Source: Staphylococcus cohnii subsp. cohnii
GTDB taxonomy: Bacteria; Bacillota; Bacilli; Staphylococcales; Staphylococcaceae
Assembly (NCBI RefSeq): GCF_002902365.1
Contig: NZ_PPQC01000033.1
Coordinates: 12,912-57,848 of the forward strand
DNA: 44,937 nt
Direction of reading: 5' to 3'
A program made the position numbers and the translations under genes. The notes beneath the pieces were generated by a model. That model was given only the letters and a program-made list of their open reading frames with translations, was not told where the DNA came from and did no database searches. Positions 1 through 8,624 of the stretch are shown one piece after another. Within the stretch, counting starts at the first letter, position 1; each line of letters opens with the position of its first letter.

Positions 1-79
1 TAGGGTATAAAAATTATCTGAAAATTCATTGTATTAAAAAAGTAAACCTTTAATATAAAAGAAGAAAGGTGGAGATAAC

Positions 80-784
80 ATGGAATGGTTAAAATTGATT
101 GGAATTTTAATTATAGTACTTGGTTTTTTATTCAAGATTGATACGATTGCTGTGATTTTAATCGCCGCTGTAGCGACGGGACTTGTATCAGGTTTAAATT
201 TGTACGTTATTCTTGAAACATTAGGAAAAGCTTTTGTTGATAATCGTTTAGTTACACTTTTTATTTTAACATTACCTATGGTGGGGTTAATTGAGCGTTT
301 TGGTTTAAAAAAGCAGGCCTCGAATATGATTGGTAAGGTGAATAAAGTTACGAGTGGGCGATTGATGACTATCTATTTATTCATTAGAGAATTAGCGGGT
401 GTTGCATCAATACGTATCGGAGGACATCCACAGTTTGTACGTCCATTGATTAATCCAATGGTACAGGGTGCGTTAAGAACACGCTATCATTTGCAAGAAC
501 ATGAAGTAGACGAAAAGGATATCGAAAAGATTAAAGCGCAGACTTCTGCGATGGAAAATTATGGTAATTTCTTCGGTCAAAATTTGTTTGTAGGGGCAGC
601 AGGTGTATTGTTAATGGTTGGTACGTTTCAGTCTTTAGATATTAAAGTGAATGCCATTGATCTTGTATTAGCATCATTACCAATCGCTGTTATTGTCTTT
701 TTTATTGTGTGGATAAATAATATTAGATTTGATAAATATTTAGATCGGAAATACGGTAAAAAGCAGGTGGAAAGACATGAGTGA
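80..784 (+). CDS. DUF969 family membrane protein
   Basis: A 234-aa polytopic membrane protein of the DUF969 family. Hydrophobic segments lie near residues 5-45, 55-75, 165-190 and 195-220, with a charged loop between about 130 and 160. The start is set by a GAAAGGTGGAG ribosome binding site at about 64-74. The last eight bases overlap the start of the DUF979 gene, so the two are translationally coupled, and pcp follows closely. DUF969 and DUF979 travel together in Firmicutes, often beside pyroglutamyl peptidase or 5-oxoprolinase genes. A two-part carrier for 5-oxoproline or a related compound is therefore plausible, but that is inference from context. No biochemical motif identifies the substrate. 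Confidence 0.9.
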   Translation: MEWLKLIGILIIVLGFLFKIDTIAVILIAAVATGLVSGLNLYVILETLGKAFVDNRLVTLFILTLPMVGLIERFGLKKQASNMIGKVNKVTSGRLMTIYLFIRELAGVASIRIGGHPQFVRPLINPMVQGALRTRYHLQEHEVDEKDIEKIKAQTSAMENYGNFFGQNLFVGAAGVLLMVGTFQSLDIKVNAIDLVLASLPIAVIVFFIVWINNIRFDKYLDRKYGKKQVERHE

Positions 785-1703
785 GCATACATTAAATCAA
801 ATTTTAGAACTATTTTACATATTAATTGGTTTACAATTACTTTATACGGCATATCGCGTGTTAAAAGCATCAACAAATAGCAAAAAATATGGTACAGCTT
901 TATTTTGGATTTTATTAGCTATTTTATTTATTGCCGGTCCTTATATACCTAACGTAATCAATGGCATATTTATCATAGTTATGGGAATATTAACGCTATG
1001 TAAACAAGTGGTTATTAAAAATATTATAGATGTCAACGAAGCACAGGGAAATTTAGGTTCACAAAAATATGGAAATAAATTATTTATCCCCGCTATTGTT
1101 TTAGCTATAGCTGCGATTATCGTTTCTAATTGGACACCATTAGGAGGAGCAATAGGTTTAGGTGTTTCTTCGATATTAGGGTTACTTGCTGCATATATTG
1201 TTATTAAGCCAAATGGTAAATATATACTTTATGACAGTGACCGTCTAACCCAACAAATTGGAACAGTTGGTATACTACCGCAATTCTTGGCTGCATTAGG
1301 CGTACTTTTTACAGTGAGTGGTGTGGGGGATGTTATTTCCAAAGGCATATCCTCTTTTTTACCAGAGGGCAATCATCTTATAGGTGCGGCAGCATATGTC
1401 ATTGGCATGGTGCTTTTTACAATGTTAATGGGTAATGCATTTGCTGCATTTACCGTTATCACAGCGAGTATCGGTATTCCATTTGTTATCGCCCAAGGTG
1501 GAGATCCTGTTATAGCCGGTGCACTGGCTATGACTGGTGGATTTTGTGGTACATTATTGACACCTATGGCAGCTAATTTTAATACTTTACCAGTTGCTTT
1601 ATTAGAAATGAAACAAGAATTCGGCGTGATTAAAGCGCAAGCGCCCATTGCACTTATATTAATTTTGGTGCATATAGGATTAATGTATGTTTGGGCGTTT
1701 TAA
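777..1703 (+). CDS. DUF979 family membrane protein
   Basis: A 308-aa protein of the DUF979 family with about eight to ten hydrophobic stretches across its whole length, including Gly/Ala-rich segments near residues 195-265 that resemble transporter cores. It starts inside the end of the DUF969 gene (the ATG overlaps that gene's stop), preceded by AGGTGGAAAG at about 766-774. The pair probably forms one membrane complex. The function is unproven. Its neighbour pcp releases pyroglutamate from peptides, so uptake or export of pyroglutamate-type compounds is the best contextual guess. Confidence 0.9.
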   Translation: MSEHTLNQILELFYILIGLQLLYTAYRVLKASTNSKKYGTALFWILLAILFIAGPYIPNVINGIFIIVMGILTLCKQVVIKNIIDVNEAQGNLGSQKYGNKLFIPAIVLAIAAIIVSNWTPLGGAIGLGVSSILGLLAAYIVIKPNGKYILYDSDRLTQQIGTVGILPQFLAALGVLFTVSGVGDVISKGISSFLPEGNHLIGAAAYVIGMVLFTMLMGNAFAAFTVITASIGIPFVIAQGGDPVIAGALAMTGGFCGTLLTPMAANFNTLPVALLEMKQEFGVIKAQAPIALILILVHIGLMYVWAF

Positions 1704-1747
1704 AATGTAAAAAGTATAAATTAAAAAATGAAAAGGGGATGTTAATG

Positions 1748-2389
1748 ATGAAAATATTAGTAACAGGGTTTGATCCTTTTGGTGGAGAAGAGATTAATCC
1801 AGCATTGGAAGCTGTTAAATTATTGCCAAATGAAATTGAAACACATCAGATTGATAAGATAGAAATACCTACAGTTTTTAATAAAAGCAAAGAAACTATA
1901 GTTAATAAATTAAAACAAGAACAATATGATGTTGTATTGACAATTGGACAAGCAGGTGGAAGATTTGAATTGACGCCAGAACGTGTAGGTATAAACATTG
2001 ATGATGCGCGTATACCTGATAATGAAGGTAACCAGCCGATAGATGAAGTTATTCAATCATCAGGCGATGCCGCATATTTTTCCAATTTACCAGTTAAACG
2101 TATGACAGAGGCGATTAAGTCTGCAGGGGTACCAGCGAGATTGTCTAATACAGCAGGTACTTTTGTATGTAATCATATTTTGTATCAACTTGGATTTTTA
2201 CAAGCAACACAATTTCCAAATATTAAATTTGGATTTATACATGTGCCTTTTATCCCTCAACAAGTCACAGACAAACCTGAAAAACCATCCATGTCTATTC
2301 AAACGATTGCAGAAGGTTTGGAAGCTGCTCTCAAAGCGATTATAGAATCAGATGAGGACATTAAAATTGCTTTAGGTGAAACGCATTAA
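1748..2389 (+). CDS. pcp: Pyrrolidone-carboxylate peptidase (pyroglutamyl peptidase I)
   Basis: A cysteine peptidase of family C15 that removes N-terminal pyroglutamate from peptides in the cytoplasm. From the ATG at 1748 it is 213 aa, the usual family length. The reading frame stays open further upstream, but the AAAGGGG ribosome binding site at about 1732-1738 supports the ATG at 1748 (or 1745). Visible family motifs are GQAGGR near residue 67, the catalytic Glu in TPERV near 78, the catalytic Cys in AGTFVCN near 141 and the catalytic His in FGFIHVP near 165. It follows DUF979 by about 45 bases and probably shares its transcript. A hairpin terminator follows. Confidence 0.95.
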   Translation: MKILVTGFDPFGGEEINPALEAVKLLPNEIETHQIDKIEIPTVFNKSKETIVNKLKQEQYDVVLTIGQAGGRFELTPERVGINIDDARIPDNEGNQPIDEVIQSSGDAAYFSNLPVKRMTEAIKSAGVPARLSNTAGTFVCNHILYQLGFLQATQFPNIKFGFIHVPFIPQQVTDKPEKPSMSIQTIAEGLEAALKAIIESDEDIKIALGETH

Positions 2390-2421
2390 ATTATTTTTAG
2401 AACATATATTAAAATAAAAAA

Positions 2422-2467
2422 GCAGTGACACATACTATGATGATAGCGGGTGTCATTGCTTTTTTTA
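2422..2467 (+). terminator. Rho-independent terminator after pcp
   Basis: Stem GCAGTGACAC (2422-2431) pairs with GTGTCATTGC (2450-2459), with one G-T pair, followed by a run of T. An A run on the left side means it could also serve the converging GNAT pseudogene. Confidence 0.85.
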
Positions 2468-2508
2468 GTGCGTAAAACAATGTAGTAATAAAGTCGTAAC
2501 TTGTTATT

Positions 2509-3009
2509 TTAATAATAGTGTTCATTTCTTGAATAATTCATACGAACTTCATAATAAGTTTTTCCAAAATAAGTAGCTTGTTTATCATTGCTCAACTTAA
2601 ATCCAACTTGCTCATAAAAATGAATCGCATTTTTATTTTCTTCAACTACCCATAGGGTTACATTGTCAGGATAAGATAATTCCAAGGCACGTTGTGTAAG
2701 TGCATAACCAATCATATGACGCTGATAATCTTCCAATAAATAAAGTGCGAAGATTTCACTTCAGTCGTCAGAAGAAGATGAGGATTCCGTTTTGCCATAA
2801 GATATGAAACCTACTACTTCGTTTTCGACGAGGGCAACTAATGTCGGAACATTGTGCAAATAAGACTTTCTGATAAATTGAGCTTTGTCTAGGTTTTCTA
2901 AGTAATTATTTTTAGATAAATGGTCATAAGTTTCCAACCAACTTTCATAGTGGACAAGTGCTTTACCATACTTATCTGCTTCAGTTAATGCTCTTATTGT
3001 AAACTCCAT
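2509..3009 (-). pseudogene. GNAT acetyltransferase interrupted by an in-frame TGA
   Basis: A GCN5-type N-acetyltransferase on the minus strand. The start is the ATG at 3009 behind an AAAGGGGGAAG site. The frame reads through the N-terminal half of the GNAT fold (ending VVGFISYGKTE plus a Ser/Asp stretch), meets a TGA at 2763-2761, and continues in the same frame with SEIFALYLLEDYQRHMIGYAL, then the C-terminal NAIHFYEQVGFKL motif. The stop falls just before the conserved (G)EIxALYVLPxYQ strand, where a Gly codon (GGA) would be expected, so a single substitution explains it. Both halves together give a normal GNAT length of about 166 residues. The product is almost certainly non-functional unless the stop is a sequencing error. 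Confidence 0.85.
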
Positions 3010-3152
3010 ACATCTTCCCCCTTTGTTTATCAAATTGTAAATATTATAGCATCTAACGATGTGTAAAAGAAATTTTTGAATTCATTACATGTAAATGAAA
3101 GAATTTTAAAATTCAATAAAGTAACATGACTCATTGTTTAGTTAATATTTGT

Positions 3153-3953
3153 TTAATTGAGAGAATCCGCAAGTTTTAAAGCTTCTTGTTTTGCTTGTTT
3201 ACTGTAATATGAATGAGCAAAGTGCATTTGTAAAATTAAAAACAAACCACTAAATGTCCAATACAAACCAAGTGCTGCTGCAGAATGTAAAGATATGTAA
3301 GTTATAAAAATAGGTGATAATATCATCATCACATAATATGTTTTGCGTTGATTTTTAGGATAATGCATTGCATTTACAAGAGGTTGTATGAAATAAATAG
3401 CAGCTGCAATTAATGACATCCATAAATCAGGTTTTGTTAAATTGAACCATAAAAAATGAGGGAATTGATCTATTCCACCACTGCTAGGAAATTTAAGTGT
3501 CACGATTAAACCAAATAATATGGGCAACTGTATTAAAATTGGTAAACAACCGATAACGCTTTTTATTGGATTAATGTCATAACGCTTATAAGTGGTCATC
3601 AAATCTCTATTAGCTTCACGTTTTTCCTCCTGTGTTTGCGCATCTCTTACGCGTTGTTTGATGTTATCAATTTGCGGTTGTACTATCTTTGTTTTTTCTC
3701 TGATCAGATGCATGTTTTTAACTTGTATTAACATAAACGGCATTAAGATAAGGCGTATGGTCAGTACAATCATGATGATGGCTAACCCATAATTGTCGTT
3801 AAACAACTTTCCCAATCCATGCAAAAACATATCAATGGGTTTTACAAAAATAAAGTAAAACCAGCCACTTCTATCCTCTTGTTTTGAATAATCACAAGCA
3901 GTTAAAAGTAAAGGTAGCATCGTCATCATTAAGACAATCCAATTTTTCTTCAT
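3153..3953 (-). CDS. yidC: YidC/Oxa1-family membrane insertase (short paralogue)
   Basis: Inserts and folds membrane proteins with or beside SecYEG. The 266-aa product begins with a lipoprotein signal (LLTAC, lipidated Cys at residue 20). Five membrane segments follow, with the hydrophilic-groove Arg visible in the first (VLTIRLILMPF) and the charged loop KIVQPQIDNIKQRVRDAQ after it. As I recall, the main staphylococcal YidC is about 290 aa with a long basic C-terminal tail. This copy lacks most of that tail, so it may be a second, YidC2-like paralogue. The start is set by an AGGAGG site just upstream of the ATG at 3953. It is monocistronic and divergent from the phosphoesterase. Confidence 0.88.
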   Translation of the reverse strand: MKKNWIVLMMTMLPLLLTACDYSKQEDRSGWFYFIFVKPIDMFLHGLGKLFNDNYGLAIIMIVLTIRLILMPFMLIQVKNMHLIREKTKIVQPQIDNIKQRVRDAQTQEEKREANRDLMTTYKRYDINPIKSVIGCLPILIQLPILFGLIVTLKFPSSGGIDQFPHFLWFNLTKPDLWMSLIAAAIYFIQPLVNAMHYPKNQRKTYYVMMILSPIFITYISLHSAAALGLYWTFSGLFLILQMHFAHSYYSKQAKQEALKLADSLN

Positions 3954-4189
3954 ATGTTATTTCCTCCTGCTCGGGTTTTGAACAATGTAACTTTAACACA
4001 ATTGCATACAATTTTTAAATATTATTTAAATAATTTCGAAAAACATTTTAATGAATGACTTACAGGTATGTTTGATATACAGAATGATTTGCTGAACGAA
4101 ACTTATATGAATACAAGCGGAACATTTAAAGAATATAGTGAAGTTGTGTCATAATGAAATTGTTAAACGAGTAGAGGAATGTGATAAAT

Positions 4190-5002
4190 ATGTTAATAGG
4201 CATGATTTCAGATTTACATATCGATAGACATAATAAACTAACGCCCAAAGATTATGAACAGGCATTAGTTACAGTAATTGAGCAACAAAAAATTGAATTA
4301 TTACTTATCGCTGGAGATGTTTCAAATCATTATAAGTTAACGCAATCATTTGTGAAGGAAATCGAGATACAAACAATGATAAAAGTACTGTTTGTACCGG
4401 GAAATCATGATTTTTGGTCAACGGATACTGGGGCGACTTCTTCTGAAATCTTGGATACTTATATCAAAATGGATAATTGCTTAATAGATGATCCTTTTGT
4501 CATAAATGAAGCGTGGGCGATTGTAGGTAATACAGGTTGGTATGACTATACATATGCACACTCTAAATTCTCTTTGGAACGCATTGCACGTAGGAAATAT
4601 TATGGCGCTACTTGGCAAGATAAAGTGAAAATAGATTGGCAAATTGAAGACCAAAAATTATCAATGATAGCGGCCAAACAAGCGATGAAGGATATTGAAA
4701 AAGTAAAAGATAAAAAAATTATATTAATGACACACATCGTGACTCATCGTAAATTCGCAGTACCAATGCCACATAGAATATTTGATTATTTTAATGCATT
4801 TATAGGTACTTCGGGTTTTGATGAAATTTATACCCAATATGATATTAGATATAGTATTATGGGCCATGTTCATTTTCGAAATGTTTTTGAAGAAAACAAC
4901 GTGACATATATTTGTCCGTGTTTAGGCTATCAACGGGAATGGCGTACACCATATATAGAACAGGAAATCAACCATGCGTTACACAAAATAGAAATTAATT
5001 AA
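4190..5002 (+). CDS. Metallophosphoesterase (calcineurin-like)
   Basis: A cytosolic binuclear-metal phosphoesterase, about 270 aa. The metal-binding motifs appear in order: SDLHIDRH near the N-terminus, AGDVSNH, PGNHDFW, THIVTH and the C-terminal GHVHFR. The ATG at 4190 is preferred over an in-frame GTG at 4181, which sits only three bases from the GAGG sequence. The ATG at 4202 is another possibility. The substrate cannot be read from the sequence. It ends directly against the convergent C39-like gene, with the two stop codons adjacent and no terminator between them. Confidence 0.88.
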   Translation: MLIGMISDLHIDRHNKLTPKDYEQALVTVIEQQKIELLLIAGDVSNHYKLTQSFVKEIEIQTMIKVLFVPGNHDFWSTDTGATSSEILDTYIKMDNCLIDDPFVINEAWAIVGNTGWYDYTYAHSKFSLERIARRKYYGATWQDKVKIDWQIEDQKLSMIAAKQAMKDIEKVKDKKIILMTHIVTHRKFAVPMPHRIFDYFNAFIGTSGFDEIYTQYDIRYSIMGHVHFRNVFEENNVTYICPCLGYQREWRTPYIEQEINHALHKIEIN

Positions 5003-5614
5003 TTATTTTTGTAAATGAATGCTCATACGACCAGGTGCATTATAACTGCTTTCTAATTTCTGTTTGTTAATTTTTATAATTTGATATTTATTCGGAAAAA
5101 TAGCAGGTATAATAATTGATTTCCATAAATTAGACCATAATGGATCAATATAATAATAATGGTTATCGTCATAACCAATCAGCACGGTAACATGAATGTT
5201 TGATACCAATTGATGATGTGTATTATCAATTTTAAATGTTTTGCTAAAAGGCTTTTGACCTAAAACAGTGTGATAAATGATGACAGGTTGCCCTTTATCA
5301 ATGACGTCACATAATGAAGCCAGTGATTTCCCAGTACTATTAACAATACGTTTATCATACGTTTGTAAATAAGGTGCTAAGGCTGTAGGGAAAATCGTTT
5401 GATGATAACCCCATTTTACCCATAAGTGATGACCTACATAGCCTTTATATGGATTATTTGCGTGTTTCGGCCAGTGTTTCATGATATGTGTTGCTGGTAT
5501 TTTGTGATTATTGAATTGTAATATCATTGCACTTGCTATGCCTTCGCACCCCATAATCATAGGTATCGGGAACAATTGGCTAATTGGTTTAACGGCTAAT
5601 ATTTTTTTATTCAT
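5003..5614 (-). CDS. C39-like (YvpB-type) cysteine peptidase family protein
   Basis: A 203-aa protein resembling the peptidase_C39_2 / BtrH-like papain fold. The probable catalytic residues are Cys in MGCEGIASAM near residue 23, His in NIHVTVLIGYDD near 146 and Asp in YYIDPLW near 158. There is no signal peptide or lipobox, unlike exported YvpB proteins, so it is probably cytoplasmic. The start is behind an ACAGGAG site. The target is unknown. It converges with the phosphoesterase gene with no intergenic space. Confidence 0.7.
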   Translation of the reverse strand: MNKKILAVKPISQLFPIPMIMGCEGIASAMILQFNNHKIPATHIMKHWPKHANNPYKGYVGHHLWVKWGYHQTIFPTALAPYLQTYDKRIVNSTGKSLASLCDVIDKGQPVIIYHTVLGQKPFSKTFKIDNTHHQLVSNIHVTVLIGYDDNHYYYIDPLWSNLWKSIIIPAIFPNKYQIIKINKQKLESSYNAPGRMSIHLQK

Positions 5615-5778
5615 AGATAGAGACTCCTGTATCGAATATTAAAGATTTATTAACATTGATGATTGCTTTTATTATATATCTATATCGATTTAAGTGACTA
5701 CAAAGATGCTTAAATCATAGTTAATATTAGATATATTTTAATAAAAATGGTTATAATGTGCGAAAGGGGTTGAAAACA

Positions 5779-6247
5779 ATGGATTATAGAATAGAAACAT
5801 TACCCGACATTCCAGTGCCAGTTGTAGGGGTAAAAAAAGCATATGCAACTGGACAAAAAGCACAAGAAAATATTTTTAAATTTTGGAGGAATTTGAAGTA
5901 ATGGGTTACAAAAATCACTTGATATCACAAAGTAATCAATACCTCGAAGGGTTATTAGGTGTTTGTCTTCCTAAAGAAAATGACGAAATGCATTATTTAA
6001 TAGGTGTGACAAATGAGGAAACGCAAAGTGATTGGGAACAAGTAGAATTAGTAGAAGGCAGATACTTAGTATTTGATGCCAAAGGTCCAGTTCCAGAATC
6101 GATTAAACAAGCAATGCAAACCATTCATAGAAAAATCTTACATACTCTAGATTATGAATTGCGAAGCGCTCCTTTTTTGAGTTGTATAAACCAGGTGAAT
6201 TACATTCAAACGACTATATTACTGAAATTTGGTTTCCAATCAAATAG
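5779..6247 (+). pseudogene. GyrI-like / effector-binding domain protein with two frameshifts
   Basis: The ATG at 5779, behind AAAGGGG, starts the sequence MDYRIETLPDIPVPVVGVKK, typical of a GyrI-like small-molecule-binding (AraC effector-binding) protein. That frame stops at 5901. The family sequence continues one frame over (EVMGYKNHLISQ ... DYELRSAPF) and then shifts again at about 6178 to finish ELYKPGELHSNDYITEIWFP before TAG at 6245-6247. Both shifts are repaired by adding one T, at the T run near 5892 and at the six-T run near 6173-6178. Reassembled, the protein is about 155 residues, the normal size. Either a decayed gene or homopolymer sequencing errors. Confidence 0.8.
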
Positions 6248-6281
6248 TAGAATAGAAGTTTGAAATCAACGATGTTAGAAA

Positions 6282-6357
6282 TATAAACACAATTGTGTCA
6301 TGTAATCGTCCATTTCTATTTCAAGTCAAGTAGAATTGGACATTTATTGTGTTTATA
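6282..6357. repeat. Long imperfect inverted repeat downstream of the GyrI-like pseudogene
   Basis: The outer arms TATAAACACAAT (6282-6293) and ATTGTGTTTATA (6346-6357) are perfect. Inner arms GTCCATTTCTA (6308-6318) and TAGAATTGGAC (6331-6341) pair with one mismatch, and a 14-base asymmetric bulge lies on the left side. No T run follows directly. It may be a transcript-end structure or a degenerate mobile repeat. Confidence 0.6.
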
Positions 6358-6396
6358 GTATTTTATAGATTGGTATATTGAGCAAGCAAAAGAAAA

Positions 6397-6450
6397 GACG
6401 CCACTAAATAGCATGTTGAAACATGAATTTAGCGGCGTCTATATTAATTT
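6397..6450 (-). terminator. Bidirectional hairpin terminator at the end of the Bcr/CflA gene
   Basis: The arms GACGCCACTAAAT (6397-6409) and ATTTAGCGGCGTC (6427-6439) pair with one mismatch, with a further inner stem around GCATGTTGAAACATG. T-rich sequence lies on the minus-strand exit side and also after the stem on the plus strand. Confidence 0.8.
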
Positions 6451-6539
6451 TTTAACCTAAGTTTTCCAAATCAATACATATGTTATTAAATTAATTGTGA
6501 ATGTTGATAATGCTTTGAATGTATTTTTTAAGCTTTAAT

Positions 6540-7745
6540 TCATGTTATATGCTTATTAATAAGAAACGACTTTAACCCAATTTCTAACCCAATGATTAGC
6601 ACTGCAGTGATTAGTAAAATAATCGTATATGGTAAGATACTGTATTCACCTTGTAATCCTACTAATGGAGACATGATACCACCAAGTATAAATTGAAATA
6701 GACCTAGTAAACTGGAAGCATTACCACTACCACCAGTACGCCCTTCCATTGCTAATGCAAAGCTTAAAGGTCCGAGACCTGTTACAGGACATACATTTAA
6801 AAAGAATGCGATAATTAATACCCATAATGGTAAATGCAGTGTTAATGTCACAATAATAAGTACAACCCCAATTATTTGAACGATTGTTAACATAATTAGC
6901 AAAAAGTAGCGATTTATATATGCCACAAGTAAGGCTGTAAGTTGACTCATAATAATAAGGCCAATGCCGTTAAAAGCAAACAAATAACTAAATTGCTGAG
7001 GCGTCATGTCATAAATTTTTTGTGTAATAAACGGTGCCGCAGATGAAAAACTAAATAACATTACGTACGTTAAGCCTTGTAAAATCATTGGAATAATAAA
7101 TGCAGGCGTTTTTAACAAATGAGCAAAATCTTTAAAAATAACTTTAAAATTAAGTTTTGCTCGATTTGGTTGATATGTTTCTTCTAAATGGCGGATCGAC
7201 AAAAATAAAATAATAACACTTACGATTGCCAGAATTACAAATATTGCTTTCCAATTGGATATCGTTAGTGCGTATCCACCTATGATTGGCGCAATAATCG
7301 TAATGATACCATTAATTACAAGTAATGCTGCTAGTCCTTTAGCTAATGCTTTTCCTTCATGCTGGTCTCCCATAGTAGCTTTGGCAATTACTATCGCGCC
7401 TCCGCCAGTTAAACCTTGAACTAGTCGCAAAGTGAGTAAGACACCCATGGAAGCAGTGAAAACCGCCAGTAAAGAAGCGAGCGCATAGATTGAAATGATA
7501 AACAAAGCAACTTTTTTTCGTCCATATGCATCAGACAAAGGCCCAAATATAAATTGGCCAATAGCAAGACCAATCATTGCAAATGATAAAGTAAGCTGTG
7601 CTTGAGATACAGATGTACTAAAGTCATGTTGCACATTCGGTAATGATGGCACATACATATCTATGGTTAAAGGGCCAAATGTAGTCATGATACCTAACAC
7701 AATAATGACCATAATTGGCAGTTGACGATTTGAAATCTTGTCCAT
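6540..7745 (-). CDS. Bcr/CflA-subfamily MFS multidrug efflux transporter
   Basis: A 401-aa drug:H+ antiporter with twelve predicted membrane helices. Family signatures are TTFGPLTIDMYVPSLP at the first helix, motif A GPLSDAYGRKK after helix 2, and the GLGPLSFALAM region near residue 325. Start ATG behind TAAAGGAG. Staphylococcal relatives include TcaB and other Bcr/CflA pumps, and I cannot decide orthology from sequence alone. It is monocistronic between the GyrI-like pseudogene and the gtrA-type gene. Confidence 0.9.
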   Translation of the reverse strand: MDKISNRQLPIMVIIVLGIMTTFGPLTIDMYVPSLPNVQHDFSTSVSQAQLTLSFAMIGLAIGQFIFGPLSDAYGRKKVALFIISIYALASLLAVFTASMGVLLTLRLVQGLTGGGAIVIAKATMGDQHEGKALAKGLAALLVINGIITIIAPIIGGYALTISNWKAIFVILAIVSVIILFLSIRHLEETYQPNRAKLNFKVIFKDFAHLLKTPAFIIPMILQGLTYVMLFSFSSAAPFITQKIYDMTPQQFSYLFAFNGIGLIIMSQLTALLVAYINRYFLLIMLTIVQIIGVVLIIVTLTLHLPLWVLIIAFFLNVCPVTGLGPLSFALAMEGRTGGSGNASSLLGLFQFILGGIMSPLVGLQGEYSILPYTIILLITAVLIIGLEIGLKSFLINKHIT

Positions 7746-7850
7746 GTTTGAAACTCCTTTAAAATACTCTTTAATGTTTAATTATATACATGTTATCTCG
7801 TTTTGTAACTACTTATAAAAGTAATATATTAAATACCATGTATATTTAAA

Positions 7851-7875
7851 AACGAGCATATTAATTGAGCTCGTT
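7851..7875. repeat. Small inverted repeat between the MFS and GtrA genes
   Basis: AACGAGC (7851-7857) and GCTCGTT (7869-7875) form a perfect 7-bp inverted repeat with an 11-base AT-rich spacer, in the divergent promoter region of the MFS and gtrA-type genes. It has no T run, so an operator is possible. Evidence is weak. Confidence 0.4.
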
Positions 7876-8002
7876 GTAATTATTAATATAATACAAAACA
7901 TACATTTATATGATAAAGTATTATACTAGACATAGCGCGTTAATAATATGTTTTTAATAGCAATTATTCAAAAAGACATGGAAATTTACTAAGGAGTAAA
8001 AA

Positions 8003-8383
8003 ATGAATTTGACTAAAACACACTATGAAGTGATTAAATTTGTGATTGTAGGCGGTATGAATACTTTAAATTATTACATTGTCTATCTTTGTTTATTGAA
8101 GTTATTAGAAATGAATTATTTAGTTAGTCATATCAGTGGATTTATCATTAGTTTTGTTATTTCTTATTATTTAAATTGTTACTTTGTTTATAAAGTGACA
8201 CCAACTTGGAGTAAATTCCTAAAGTTTCCATTAACTCAAGTTGTCAATATGGGCATGCAAACTTTATTATTGTACATTTTTGTACAATGGTTTGGTATAT
8301 CATCTGTGATAGCACCTTTTGCAGGGCTTATCATTACGATACCTATAACATTTGTGCTCTCTAAATATATTTTGAGAGATTAG
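8003..8383 (+). CDS. GtrA family membrane protein
   Basis: A 126-aa protein with four membrane helices, matching the GtrA/DPMS-associated family. These proteins are thought to flip or shuttle lipid-linked sugars for cell-surface glycosylation. Visible features are FVIVGGMNTLNYYIVY at helix 1, a Tyr-Leu-Asn-Cys-Tyr-Phe motif after helix 2 and the C-terminal FVLSKYILR. Start ATG behind TAAGGAGT. No glycosyltransferase lies nearby, so its partner is unknown. Confidence 0.88.
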   Translation: MNLTKTHYEVIKFVIVGGMNTLNYYIVYLCLLKLLEMNYLVSHISGFIISFVISYYLNCYFVYKVTPTWSKFLKFPLTQVVNMGMQTLLLYIFVQWFGISSVIAPFAGLIITIPITFVLSKYILRD

Positions 8384-8427
8384 TTAAATGATTAATAGAC
8401 CAACATTTTAAATATAGTTATTTTTAT

Positions 8428-8484
8428 GAGATCAAGTTTCGGAATCAAAAATATGATTTGTTTCAAACTTGGTCTCTTATTTTT
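8428..8484 (+). terminator. Terminator after the GtrA gene
   Basis: A long stem: GAGATCAAGTTT (8428-8439) with AAACTTGGTCTC (8465-8476), plus an inner AATCA/TGATT pair, followed by TTATTTTT. Confidence 0.8.
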
Positions 8485-8624
8485 GCTCAATTTTATAATT
8501 AATATTAGGATTGGCTAAAAAAATTAGTTTATTTATATTAAATAATTTTTAAATAAAAATCGTTGTAAATATGTTTGTATTGAGTCATAATAAGTATTCA
8601 ATCATACTGAAGGTGGAACGTAAG

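Noticed and set aside
4068..4154. 28-codon open frame (MFDIQNDLLNET...) ahead of the metallophosphoesterase.
   Set aside because: No usable ribosome binding site (AGG touches the ATG) and no recognisable family; likely chance.
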